Part shown: in pieces, positions 1 to 6,502 of the stretch
Numbering within the stretch: position 1 is the stretch's first letter
Layout of the letters: the number at the start of each line of letters is the position of its first letter
DNA from: Pseudomonadota bacterium
GTDB taxonomy: Bacteria; Pseudomonadota; Alphaproteobacteria; Azospirillales; Azospirillaceae
Reading direction: 5' to 3'
Assembly (NCBI GenBank): GCA_023412175.1
Contig: JAEYOB010000549.1
Span: 1-13,367, forward strand
Length of the DNA: 13,367 nucleotides
Translations under genes and position numbers: made by a program
Notes under the pieces: model-generated
The model's input: the letters and a program-made list of their open reading frames with translations, nothing else
The model's database searches: none
Told to the model about the DNA's origin: nothing

Positions 1-1130
1 TTCCAGACCTGCGGCGTGCTGCCCCAACCGTCCGTCAGAGCGGAGGTGGCCAGGAGGTGCCGCACCTTCACCAGATGCCGGCGCAAGTTGGCGTAGGGGA
101 TCTCGCCGCGGTTTTGAAGCTGCCCGACGACAATGCCGGGATGGACGCCATTCACCTTGGCGAAATTGATGATCTTCTGCTCGGAGTACAGCGGGCGTAC
201 CCGGGCTATGAAATTGTCCAGTTTCGCGCGCGGCACTAGGAACTCTGCCGCTGCGTTGTTGGCGGCGCACTCGGCGACAGGATCCGCACCGGCTGAGGCA
301 TCCCCTTCGCCGAGATTGCTGTCGATAATGTCCGCACCCTTACCGTCACCGCGCAGGACGTGTTCTACTTCGTGGCGGAGCACGAACCAGAAATTGTCGA
401 TGCGGTCCTGCCGCAGCGATAGGCCGATCACCGGAGATGTGCCGTCCTCCAGCCAGGAGCACACGCCGTCAATCTTTGAGCCCGGCATGGGCTCGACCAC
501 GACGAAGCGCACGCCGCACGCCGCCATGATCTTCGGCACGTGACGGATCTCCTCCGGTGCCGTGGTCAGCCGCCGCAGGTCCTCAACGGCCTTATGCAGC
601 AGCGTCTCGGAGTAGGATGCCACCTGGAGTGCGCCGGCGAGCTGCTTGACACGGCACAGCCAAGCGAGCTGTCCGGGCGCGATCTCGCCATCGTTGGTAC
701 GTCGGGCAGCGTGCGCCAGTTGAACCGGGGCGTCGATGGACGGGATGTTGAAGAAGTGCAGGACCTGGGCCTCAAGGACGTCAAAGCTCTCCGACGCCTC
801 GATCCAGCCACGGCGAATCATTTCCCGGACCGGGAATCGCTCGCGTAAGCGCGCCTCGCGGGAGATGCGCTCCGGAGCAGGCGCCGCCTTCCAGAGCTGG
901 TAGGCGGTTTCCAGGTTCATCCAGAATTGCGAACTGGTTCCCAAGGCAGCCGCCAGCTCATTGGCAGTGTCCGGGGAGATGCCTCGCTTGCCTGCGATGA
1001 TCTCGTTCACGAGGCGGGGCGGCCGGCCGATGATCTCGGCGAATTCAAGCTGCGTCCACCCGCGCGCCTCCAACTCATCGCGCAGGAACTCCCCAGGGGG
1101 AAACACCACTGCAGGGCGCCATTCAGCCAT
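1..1130 (-). CDS. higA: HigA-like antitoxin fused to ImmA/IrrE (M78) metallopeptidase, 3' end beyond window
   Basis: This open frame starts at the ATG at 1130-1128 and continues past base 1, giving 376 complete codons with no stop. Residues about 10-70 form a HigA/VapI-type XRE helix-turn-helix (FLRDELEARGWTQ, then INEI-like VNEIIAGKRG and the SSQFWMNLE tail typical of HigA). Residues about 195-305 form an ImmA/IrrE-like zinc peptidase with HEVEH at 253-257 and a third-ligand candidate E287 in AECAANNAAAEF. The start is supported by GGGGGAG a few bases upstream. It lies 21 bases after the toxin gene, toxin first, as in higBA loci. HigA proteins bind and neutralise HigB and repress the operon. 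The fused peptidase, known from ImmA/IrrE proteins that cleave regulators, may control antitoxin turnover, which is inference. Only the extreme C-terminus is missing from view. Confidence 0.88.
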   Translation of the reverse strand, partial: MAEWRPAVVFPPGEFLRDELEARGWTQLEFAEIIGRPPRLVNEIIAGKRGISPDTANELAAALGTSSQFWMNLETAYQLWKAAPAPERISREARLRERFPVREMIRRGWIEASESFDVLEAQVLHFFNIPSIDAPVQLAHAARRTNDGEIAPGQLAWLCRVKQLAGALQVASYSETLLHKAVEDLRRLTTAPEEIRHVPKIMAACGVRFVVVEPMPGSKIDGVCSWLEDGTSPVIGLSLRQDRIDNFWFVLRHEVEHVLRGDGKGADIIDSNLGEGDASAGADPVAECAANNAAAEFLVPRAKLDNFIARVRPLYSEQKIINFAKVNGVHPGIVVGQLQNRGEIPYANLRRHLVKVRHLLATSALTDGWGSTPQVW

Positions 1131-1151
1131 CACCGCTCCCCCGCATTCTTT

Positions 1152-1460
1152 TTAGTGATAGTCTTCAATGTTGATGACCCAGACCTGTTTGCCGCGCGCA
1201 TCCGACCGCAGCTCGACAATGAGTCGCCATTGGTCGTTGATCCGCATGGAATGCTGGTGCGCGCGTTTGCCTTGAAGCTTCTCAAAACGGAGACCGCGCA
1301 TGGCGTACAGGTCCCGCTCGTCCACCGCAGCGCGGATGGCCTGCATGACCTTTCGGTACCCACGCACGATGTTCGGCGCGAACCCGGCCGTGTAACTCGG
1401 GTCCACCTCCAGCTGCTCGAGACGCTCGTCAGCGAATTCCACATCCATGCGGCAGGGCAT
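1152..1460 (-). CDS. higB: HigB/RelE-family toxin (plasmid maintenance killer type)
   Basis: This small protein of about 98-102 residues matches the HigB family. It has the FADERLEQLE opening, FRK-like YRKVMQAIRAAVDERDL, LRFEKLQGKRAHQHSMRIND, QWRLIVEL and the terminal INIEDYH. Family members are ribosome-dependent mRNA interferases, and the C-terminal Tyr-His and the basic KLQGKRAHQH patch fit that fold. The start could be the ATG at 1460 (MPCRMDVEF) or the internal ATG at 1448 (MDVEF), which matches usual family length better. Neither has an ideal Shine-Dalgarno sequence; GGGGCG lies about 9 bases before the first. The antitoxin follows after 21 bases. An operator-like dyad lies just upstream, so autoregulation by the antitoxin or the toxin-antitoxin complex is expected from family behaviour. 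Confidence 0.88.
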   Translation of the reverse strand: MPCRMDVEFADERLEQLEVDPSYTAGFAPNIVRGYRKVMQAIRAAVDERDLYAMRGLRFEKLQGKRAHQHSMRINDQWRLIVELRSDARGKQVWVINIEDYH

Positions 1461-1483
1461 AGCATCGCGCCCCGCTCATGGCA

Positions 1484-1514
1484 ATTACATATTTACACAT
1501 AGTGTAATAGGCAA
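1484..1514 (-). promoter_or_regulatory. Probable higBA promoter/operator with inverted repeats
   Basis: A perfect dyad TTACAC-ATA-GTGTAA occupies 1493-1507. A further half-site ATTACA at 1484-1489 is complementary to TGTAAT at 1503-1508, so three related half-sites occur within 25 bases. This AT-rich island stands out from the GC-rich surroundings. On the minus strand, TTGCCT (1514-1509) could serve as -35, with TATGTA or TGTAAT (1491-1484) as a weak -10, so the dyad would sit between or over the promoter elements. Repression by HigA is the family expectation. The elements were read by eye only. Confidence 0.55.
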
Positions 1515-1605
1515 GTGCGATATGGGGGTAGCTGTGGCCTTGGCGCTACGCAGGCCGGCCTTTGAGCCGTGCTCGGCCTCTCCCCAGCAGCGCCCGACCC
1601 TAGCA

Positions 1606-1644
1606 CGACGGCTCCGATCGGGTGTTGCCCGATCAGAGCCGTCG
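1606..1644. terminator. Long hairpin between higBA and the secreted repeat gene
   Basis: Bases 1606-1622 pair with 1628-1644 in a 17-position stem with one mismatch (C1615/A1635) and a 5-base loop TGTTG. It begins 31 bases beyond the stop of the repeat-protein gene on the minus strand. No run of T follows on either side, so it may be an mRNA 3'-end stabiliser or a factor-assisted terminator rather than a classical intrinsic one. Confidence 0.6.
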
Positions 1645-1675
1645 ATTACACGTCCAAGAGACGGTGGGCGGCGGA

Positions 1676-2125
1676 TCAGCGCTGGCGGACGAGGGCGCCC
1701 TGACCAGCGAAGTTGCCGGTGCCGGCGGAGAGGTTCTGCACGTTGGCGAGGTTCGGCGCGCCGAAGGGCACCCGACCGCCCGAGCGCTGGAGAACCGTCG
1801 CGCCCTGGGTGGCGGTGTTGCCGATGCCCGCCGCCGTGTTGCCGACGCTGGCCATCGAGCCGCCGGAGAACAGCCCGCCCGAGCGCTGGCCGACGAAAGC
1901 CCCCTGAGTGGCGGTGTTGCCCACACCGGCCGCCAAGTTCGAGACGTTGGCGATGTTCGGGCCGGCGAAGGCGCCGCGGGCGCGCTGCATCGTGGTGACG
2001 TCCTGGGTGGCGACGTTGCCCACGCCCGCGGCGGTGTTGGAGATGTTGGACACGTTCTGCGCCATGGCCGGGGCCGACAGCAGGGCGAGGGTGGCGAAGC
2101 CGGCGAGCAGCGAGGTGCGGATCAT
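1676..2125 (-). CDS. Exported four-repeat Gly/Asn/Gln-rich protein of unknown function
   Basis: The predicted protein has 149 residues. A clear Sec signal peptide spans residues 1-22 (basic MIRTS, hydrophobic LLAGFATLALL, cleavage site APAMA before QN). The mature part is four repeats with cores at residues 30-41, 63-74, 96-107 and 131-142, following N-x-[AS]-A-G-x-G-N-x-A-x-Q at steps of 33, 33 and 35 residues. There are no cysteines, little charge apart from arginines in QR pairs, and no enzymatic motif. The G-x-G-N-x-A-x-Q core recalls curlin-type amyloid repeats, but the roughly 33-residue period is longer than the usual curlin unit, so the resemblance is only suggestive. The start is fixed by AGGAG seven bases before the ATG. 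The same frame is open back into the chemoreceptor region, but the signal peptide and ribosome site show an independent gene. An extracellular fibre, matrix or adhesin role is inference. Confidence 0.85.
   Translation of the reverse strand: MIRTSLLAGFATLALLSAPAMAQNVSNISNTAAGVGNVATQDVTTMQRARGAFAGPNIANVSNLAAGVGNTATQGAFVGQRSGGLFSGGSMASVGNTAAGIGNTATQGATVLQRSGGRVPFGAPNLANVQNLSAGTGNFAGQGALVRQR
1679..2056 (-). repeat. Four in-frame protein repeats (33-35 residue period)
   Basis: The mature part of the exported protein consists of four tandem units with core NxAAGxGNxATQ. The fourth is the most divergent (NLSAGTGNFAGQ). The first three cores differ from each other at only a few positions. The DNA period is about 99-105 bases and the repeats are preserved in reading frame. 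Confidence 0.85.
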
Positions 2126-2130
2126 GGTCG

Positions 2131-2188
2131 GTCTCCTGTCCAAGGGGGCCGGCGCTGGGCGCCCGGCGTGTTGTCGATGACAGGAGAC
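2131..2188 (-). promoter_or_regulatory. Leader inverted repeat predicted to sequester the Shine-Dalgarno sequence
   Basis: In the minus-strand transcript GUCUCCUGUC (2188-2179) is a perfect complement of GACAGGAGAC (2140-2131). The latter contains the AGGAG ribosome-binding site of the repeat-protein gene. The intervening 38 bases can themselves form a bulged GC-rich hairpin (2148-2155 with 2159-2167), which would bring the two arms together. Pairing would hide the whole ribosome-binding site. Known analogues are leaders controlled by temperature, a small RNA, a protein or translation of the leader; which applies here is unknown. As DNA, the 10-base arms could alternatively be a protein-binding site. 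Confidence 0.55.
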
Positions 2189-2196
2189 TATCCGGA

Positions 2197-2222
2197 CCCG
2201 CCCCACGCCGATGTGAGGCGGG
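2197..2222. terminator. Weak GC hairpin downstream of the chemoreceptor gene
   Basis: CCCGCC (2197-2202) can pair with GGCGGG (2217-2222) across a 14-base loop, 28 bases past the chemoreceptor stop. No T-run follows. It may help end the chemoreceptor transcript or form the outer part of the next gene's leader. Confidence 0.25.
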
Positions 2223-2250
2223 CCACAGGGAGACGCGGTTTCCGGGAAAG

Positions 2251-3954
2251 TTATGCCGCCACCCGGTTGGACTCGCGGATCTCGCGCAGGAAGTCCTCGA
2301 CGTGGTGCTCCAGCGCTTCCGACTGCCTGACCAGTTCGTCGGCGGCCTCGGCCACCGCGTGCGAGGCGCCCAGCGTGCCGTCGGCGGCGCGCGAGACGTC
2401 GCTGATGTGCAGGTTGATCTCGTCGGTGCCGTGCGCCGCCTGGGCGACGTTGCGGCTGATCTCGCCGAGCGCCGCGTGCTGCTCCTGGATGGCGGCGGCG
2501 ATGGAGGAGGAGGTCTGGTGAACCTCGCCGACCGTGCGGGCGATCTCGCGGATGGCGCTCACCGCCTGGTTCGTTTCCGCCTGCACCACGGCGATCTGCG
2601 CGGCGATCTCGTCGGTCGAGCGTGCAGTCTGCGTCGACAGGCCCTTCACCTCGTGCGCCACCACGGCGAAGCCTTTGCCCGCTTCGCCCGCGCGGGCCGC
2701 CTCGATGGTGGCGTTCAGCGCCAGCAGGTTGGTCTGGCCGGCGATGTCGCGGATCAGGTCGACCACCTGCCCGATCTTGCCGGCCGCCTCGGACAGGCCC
2801 TGCACGACGCCGTCGGTGCGCGCTGCCTGCTCGGACGCCAACTGGGCGACGGAGGAGGCGCGCTCGACCTGCCGGCCGATCTCCAGGCTGGCGGCGTTCA
2901 GCTCCTCGGTGGCGGCGGCCACGGTCTGCACGTTGGCCGAGGCCTGATGGCTGGCCGCGGCGACGGCGGTGCTCTGCGAACTGGTCTGCTGGGCGTTCGA
3001 CGACATGGCGCCGGCCGACGTCTGCAGGCGATCGATCACCGTCCCGATGGAGACGACCATTCCCTTGACGCGCTGCTCCATGCTGTCGGCCATGGCGAGC
3101 ATGGCGCGCTTGCGCTCCTCGATGGCGCGGCGCTCGTGCTCTTCCTGCTCGACGCGCATGCGCTCGATACGGGCGACGTTCTCCTTGAACACCTGGACGG
3201 TGCGCGCCATGTCGCCGATTTCGTCGGTGCGCTCCTGCGCCGGCACGTCCACGTCGGTGCGGCCCTCGGACAACGCCAGCATGGTGCCGCGCATGGCGGT
3301 GATGGGGTTGGCGATGGCGCGGCTCATCCACCACGCCGCCAGCAGCACCGCCAGCAGCACCACGCCGAAGATCGACGCCTGCTCGATCACCTTCTGGCGG
3401 AATACCGCGTCCACGTCGTCCACGTAGATGCCGGTGCCGACGACCCAGTCCCAGCCGGGAATGCGCTCGACGTAGGAGATCTTCGGCGACGGCGCCTCGC
3501 CCTTGGCCTTCGGCCAGGCGTAGGGCACGAAGCCGGCACCGTCGCGGCGCGCCACCGTGATGAAGCCCTCGAAGATCGGGAAGCCGCTGGGATCGCGGAC
3601 GTCCAGTACGCTCTGGCCGACGCGCTCCTTCAGCCCGGCCGGGTGCATCAGCAGAACGCCGTTCAGGTCGTTTACCCAGAAATAGTTGGTGCCCTCGTAA
3701 CGCAGCGTGCCGATGGCCTCCAGCGCCGCCTTCTTGGCGGCCTCGACCGGCAGGACGCCGTTGCGCGCGAGTTCGGCGTATTTCAGCGCCAGGCTGGAGG
3801 CGGCGTTCACCAGATCGCGGGTCTTCATCTGGCGGTCGTTCATCAACTCGGTGCGCAGGCTGGTCAGCGCCACGACGGCGATCACGATCATGCCCACCAG
3901 AGCAACCGACGCCATTGCGGTCAGGCGACCGCGCAACTTCAACGAAAAGCTCAT
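2251..3954 (-). CDS. Methyl-accepting chemotaxis protein with single Cache sensor
   Basis: This transmembrane chemoreceptor has 567 residues from the ATG at 3954. In order: TM1 at about 13-33; a periplasmic single-Cache (sCache_2-like) domain at about 45-185, with [15 protein letters not shown] and the closing [17 protein letters not shown]2 at about 193-213; HAMP at about 211-265; then the long coiled-coil signalling domain. Its conserved hairpin tip is near 403-430 ([19 protein letters not shown], then [15 protein letters not shown]). The tip contacts CheA and CheW at polar arrays, and Cache domains of this type often bind small organic acids, though the ligand cannot be read here. No CheR/CheB-tethering pentapeptide is evident at the C-terminus (ESNRVAA). 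An in-frame ATG at 4011 would add 19 residues with no membrane-protein logic, and neither start has a strong ribosome site. I prefer 3954, where [11 protein letters not shown] gives a normal basic N-terminus. Confidence 0.95.
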   Translation of the reverse strand: MSFSLKLRGRLTAMASVALVGMIVIAVVALTSLRTELMNDRQMKTRDLVNAASSLALKYAELARNGVLPVEAAKKAALEAIGTLRYEGTNYFWVNDLNGVLLMHPAGLKERVGQSVLDVRDPSGFPIFEGFITVARRDGAGFVPYAWPKAKGEAPSPKISYVERIPGWDWVVGTGIYVDDVDAVFRQKVIEQASIFGVVLLAVLLAAWWMSRAIANPITAMRGTMLALSEGRTDVDVPAQERTDEIGDMARTVQVFKENVARIERMRVEQEEHERRAIEERKRAMLAMADSMEQRVKGMVVSIGTVIDRLQTSAGAMSSNAQQTSSQSTAVAAASHQASANVQTVAAATEELNAASLEIGRQVERASSVAQLASEQAARTDGVVQGLSEAAGKIGQVVDLIRDIAGQTNLLALNATIEAARAGEAGKGFAVVAHEVKGLSTQTARSTDEIAAQIAVVQAETNQAVSAIREIARTVGEVHQTSSSIAAAIQEQHAALGEISRNVAQAAHGTDEINLHISDVSRAADGTLGASHAVAEAADELVRQSEALEHHVEDFLREIRESNRVAA

Positions 3955-4169
3955 CTCAACGCTCGCGCAAAGGAAGGGGACCCAGCCATCCAGATCAGGC
4001 GAGGTGACCATAGACCATTCGCTTTGACCGCTTAACTAGACAATTCGAAGGCTCAGAATTCTTGTCACAAGCCTATGGGTATATGAGTTTTGACCTAGCG
4101 TGACGCCCGCGTGGGACCTTCATCCGTCCGGCCCCGTTGCAGCAGGGGCGAACGGGATGGGGGCGCAAC
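3955..4169. promoter_or_regulatory. Divergent intergenic region with 11-base palindrome
   Basis: This stretch separates the minus-strand chemoreceptor from the plus-strand glycosidase. It contains an AT-richer pocket at about 4030-4093. Within it CTTGT-C-ACAAG at 4061-4071 is a perfect odd-length palindrome directly preceded by an overlapping GAATTC. TATATG at 4080-4085 could be a -10 for the plus-strand gene, but I cannot pair it with a convincing -35. No clear chemoreceptor promoter is visible. Confidence 0.35.
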
Positions 4170-5831
4170 ATGATCAACGACCTCTGGTACAAGAACGCGG
4201 TCATCTACTGCCTGACACTGAGCACCTTCATGGACGCCGACGGCGACGGGGTGGGCGACTTCAAGGGGTTGATACGGCGGCTCGACTATCTGCACGGCCT
4301 GGGCGTCACCGCGATCTGGCTGATGCCGTTCCAGCCCTCGCCGGGACGCGACCACGGCTACGACGTGACCGACCATTACAACGTCGATCCGCGCTACGGC
4401 ACGCTGGGCGACTTCGTGGAGTTCACGCACGCCGCCAAGTCGCGCGGCATCCGCGTCATCATCGACCTCGTGGTGAACCACACCTCGGACCAGCACCCCT
4501 GGTTCCAGGAGGCGCGCCGCGATCCCAAGTCCCGCTACCGCGACTGGTACGTCTGGTCCGACAGGAAGCCGGCCAACGCCGACACCGGCATGGTCTTCCC
4601 CGGCGTGCAGAAGACCACCTGGACCCACGACAAGGTTGCCAAGGCCTATTACTTCCACCGTTTCTACGAGTTCCAGCCCGACCTGAACACCGCGAACCCG
4701 GAGGTGCTCAAGGAGATCCTGAAGATCATAGGGTTCTGGATCCAGCTCGGGGTGGCGGGCTTCCGGATGGACGCGGTGCCCTTCATCATCTCCGAGAAGG
4801 GACCGGGAGTGGACAAGCCCGTCGAGCACTTCAGCATGTTGCGCTCGTTCCGCGAATTCCTGCAATGGCGCCAGGGCGACGCCGTGCTGCTGGCCGAGGC
4901 CAACATCCTGCCGGAAGACGACATGAAATACTTCGGCGGCGACGGCGACCGCATGCACATGTGCTTCAACTTCCAGGTCAACCAGGCGCTGTTCTACGCG
5001 CTGGCGGCGGCCGACACGCGGCCGCTGGCCAAGGCGCTGAACGCCACCGAGCCGCGCCCGGCCACCGGCCAATGGGGGCTGTTCCTGCGCAACCACGACG
5101 AGCTCGACCTGGGGCGCCTGACCGAGAAGCAGCGCCGGACGGTGTTCGCTGCCTTCGGCCCGGATCCCTGCATGCAGCTTTACGACCGCGGCGTCCGGCG
5201 GCGTCTGGCGCCCATGCTGGACGGCGACCGGCGGCGTCTGGAACTGGCCTACAGCCTGCTGTTCACCCTGCCGGGCACGCCGGTGCTGCGTTACGGCGAC
5301 GAAATCGGCATGGGCGACGATTTGTCGCTGCCCGAACGCGAGTGCGCCCGTACCCCCATGCAATGGTCCACCGAACCGCAGGGGGGCTTCAGCAAGGCCG
5401 ACAAGCCGGAGGTGCCGGTGATCAGCGGCGGCGCCTACGGCTTCGAGCGCCTGAACGTCGCCCACCAGCGCCGCGACCCCAACTCCCTGCTGAACTGGAT
5501 GGAGCGCATCATCCGCATGCGCAAGGAGTGTCCGGAGGTCGGCTGGGGCGACTTCAGCATCATCGACACCGGCAACCCCGGCGTGCTGGCGATGCGCTAC
5601 GACTGGCGCAACAACGCCTTCATGGCCGTGCACAATTTCCACGGCAAGTCCTGCGAGGTGACCTTCGCCCCGGGCCCGACCGGCGGCGCGCCGCGGCTGG
5701 TGAACCTGCTGACCGAGGATCACACCGAGTTGGGGGAGGACGGGCGCTGCTGGCTCCTGCTGGAGGCCTACGGCTACCGCTGGTTCCGCCTGGGCGGGCT
5801 CGACTACATCCTGCGGCGCAGCGACCTATGA
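4170..5831 (+). CDS. GH13 alpha-glucan enzyme, trehalose-synthase-like
   Basis: This intracellular GH13 family protein has 553 residues and no signal peptide. The GH13 landmarks are GDGVGDFKGLIRRLDYL near 25-41, the substrate-pocket DHGYDV at 61-66, DLVVNHTS at 99-106, the nucleophile D201 in GFRMDAV, the acid/base E243 in LLAEANIL and the transition-state stabiliser D310 in LRNHDELD. The closest pattern I recognise is TreS, the maltose-trehalose isomerase: HPWFQEAR, YYFHRFYEFQPDLN, QWGLFLRNHDELDL, RRRLAPML, then LPGTPVLRYGDEIGMGDD and RTPMQWS. The C-terminal domain is short and there is no fused maltokinase. An alpha-glucosidase or amylosucrase-like activity cannot be excluded. The ATG at 4170 is chosen over an upstream in-frame ATG at 4137 because homologous sequence begins at INDLWYKNAVIY and a G-rich ribosome site (GGATGGGGG) precedes it. 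The STAS gene follows 126 bases downstream. Confidence 0.9.
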   Translation: MINDLWYKNAVIYCLTLSTFMDADGDGVGDFKGLIRRLDYLHGLGVTAIWLMPFQPSPGRDHGYDVTDHYNVDPRYGTLGDFVEFTHAAKSRGIRVIIDLVVNHTSDQHPWFQEARRDPKSRYRDWYVWSDRKPANADTGMVFPGVQKTTWTHDKVAKAYYFHRFYEFQPDLNTANPEVLKEILKIIGFWIQLGVAGFRMDAVPFIISEKGPGVDKPVEHFSMLRSFREFLQWRQGDAVLLAEANILPEDDMKYFGGDGDRMHMCFNFQVNQALFYALAAADTRPLAKALNATEPRPATGQWGLFLRNHDELDLGRLTEKQRRTVFAAFGPDPCMQLYDRGVRRRLAPMLDGDRRRLELAYSLLFTLPGTPVLRYGDEIGMGDDLSLPERECARTPMQWSTEPQGGFSKADKPEVPVISGGAYGFERLNVAHQRRDPNSLLNWMERIIRMRKECPEVGWGDFSIIDTGNPGVLAMRYDWRNNAFMAVHNFHGKSCEVTFAPGPTGGAPRLVNLLTEDHTELGEDGRCWLLLEAYGYRWFRLGGLDYILRRSDL

Positions 5832-5863
5832 GTGCCATGGCGGATTGTCGCACCAAAATCTGA

Positions 5864-5897
5864 TTGGACTCTGAACGAACTCGGTTACACTCTGAAC
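5864..5897 (+). promoter_or_regulatory. Candidate STAS promoter with 21-base-spaced direct repeat
   Basis: ACTCTGAAC occurs at 5868-5876 and again at 5889-5897, exactly 21 bases (two helical turns) apart. A possible sigma-70-type promoter overlaps it: TTGGAC at 5864-5869, 16 bases, then TACACT at 5886-5891. The resulting leader would be about 60 bases. The repeat may bind an activator or repressor dimer on one DNA face. It was found by eye, so chance is possible. Confidence 0.35.
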
Positions 5898-5957
5898 AAA
5901 CGGGTGCAACAATCCGATGCTAAGATCTTCGGACCGAGCAAAGAGGAGGGGGAAGCC

Positions 5958-6278
5958 ATGCACACGGAAACACCGTTCGACGCCAGGGTGCAGCATGAGC
6001 CGGGGCGCGTGCTGTGCGCGCTGAGCGGCATGCTCACCTACAACAGCTACAGCACTTTCCGTCCGCTGCTGGACGCGGCGGACACGCATGGCGCGCGCGA
6101 CATGGTGCTCGATCTGGGTGAACTGCGCTTCCTCGACTCGAACGGTCTCGGCATGCTGCTGGTGCTGCGCGAACGCCTCTTCGCCTCCGGCCGCCGGCTG
6201 CGCCTCGTCAATGTGCCGCCGCGGGTGGACAAGGTGCTGGAACGCACCGGAACCCAGGAGATGCTGGGGGCGGCCTGA
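5958..6278 (+). CDS. STAS-domain protein, anti-sigma-factor antagonist type
   Basis: This 106-residue protein is almost entirely one STAS domain. It has the strand ALSGMLTYNSYSTFRPLLD, then VLDLGELRFLDSNGLGMLL and RLRLVNVPPRVDKVLERTG. S61 in LDSNGLG occupies the position phosphorylated in SpoIIAA/RsbV proteins, so a partner-switching role with a HPK-like serine kinase and a PP2C phosphatase is likely. Its location would be cytoplasmic. Neither partner is encoded in this window, so the pathway it serves is unknown. The ATG at 5958 is chosen because GAGGAGG lies about 9 bases before it and the domain starts there; a GTG at 5832 in the same frame would overlap untranslated leader. A promoter-like element with a direct repeat lies upstream. 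Confidence 0.85.
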   Translation: MHTETPFDARVQHEPGRVLCALSGMLTYNSYSTFRPLLDAADTHGARDMVLDLGELRFLDSNGLGMLLVLRERLFASGRRLRLVNVPPRVDKVLERTGTQEMLGAA

Positions 6279-6342
6279 CCGGCCGGGACGGCGCCTTGTC
6301 GGACCGCGATGTTCGCCATGCGTGGCGCGTGCCGTTCATGTA

Positions 6343-6370
6343 TCGACATTACCGATATCAAACATCGAAT
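6343..6370 (+). promoter_or_regulatory. Candidate promoter in AT-rich pocket
   Basis: TCGACA (6343-6348), 16 bases, then TCGAAT (6365-6370) resembles a sigma-70 promoter. It overlaps a dyad TATCG-N7-CGATA (6341-6357). The pocket at 6336-6400 is markedly less GC-rich than its flanks. It would serve the gene starting at 6503 with a leader of about 125 bases. Confidence 0.3.
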
Positions 6371-6502
6371 TAACTCGCTTTTCCGATGATCGTCCCTCCC
6401 TTACGCTGACGGCATGCCTTAACCCGGAACAGACTCCCAGCAGCACCGACGCCCCGTCTGGGGTGTGAGCGGTTCGCTCGGCGGGAGACGGGACGTGGTG
6501 CC

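Noticed and set aside
1679..2056. Repeat array as CRISPR or satellite DNA
   Set aside because: The units are related mainly as protein, with a 99-105 base period in frame, and lack conserved repeats with unique spacers.
1676..3334. Single 552-codon minus-strand protein joining chemoreceptor DNA to the secreted repeat protein
   Set aside because: The upstream part lies in the wrong frame of the chemoreceptor and is Arg/Gly-rich shadow; the repeat protein has its own ribosome site and signal peptide.
3955..4011. Chemoreceptor start at the upstream ATG (4011)
   Set aside because: It would add 19 residues before the basic start and first membrane helix, with no better ribosome site.
2302..4035. 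Plus-strand open frame of 577 codons opposite the chemoreceptor
   Set aside because: Composition is His/Gly/Asp/Arg-rich with no domains; the minus-strand chemoreceptor is fully supported by motifs.
4095..5723. Minus-strand open frame of 542 codons opposite the TreS-like gene
   Set aside because: It is His/Val/Gln/Gly-rich with no domain match, a shadow of the GH13 gene.
5832..5957. STAS protein starting at GTG 5832
   Set aside because: The added residues do not resemble the domain, and the strong GAGGAGG site points to the ATG at 5958; the extra stretch carries promoter-like sequence.
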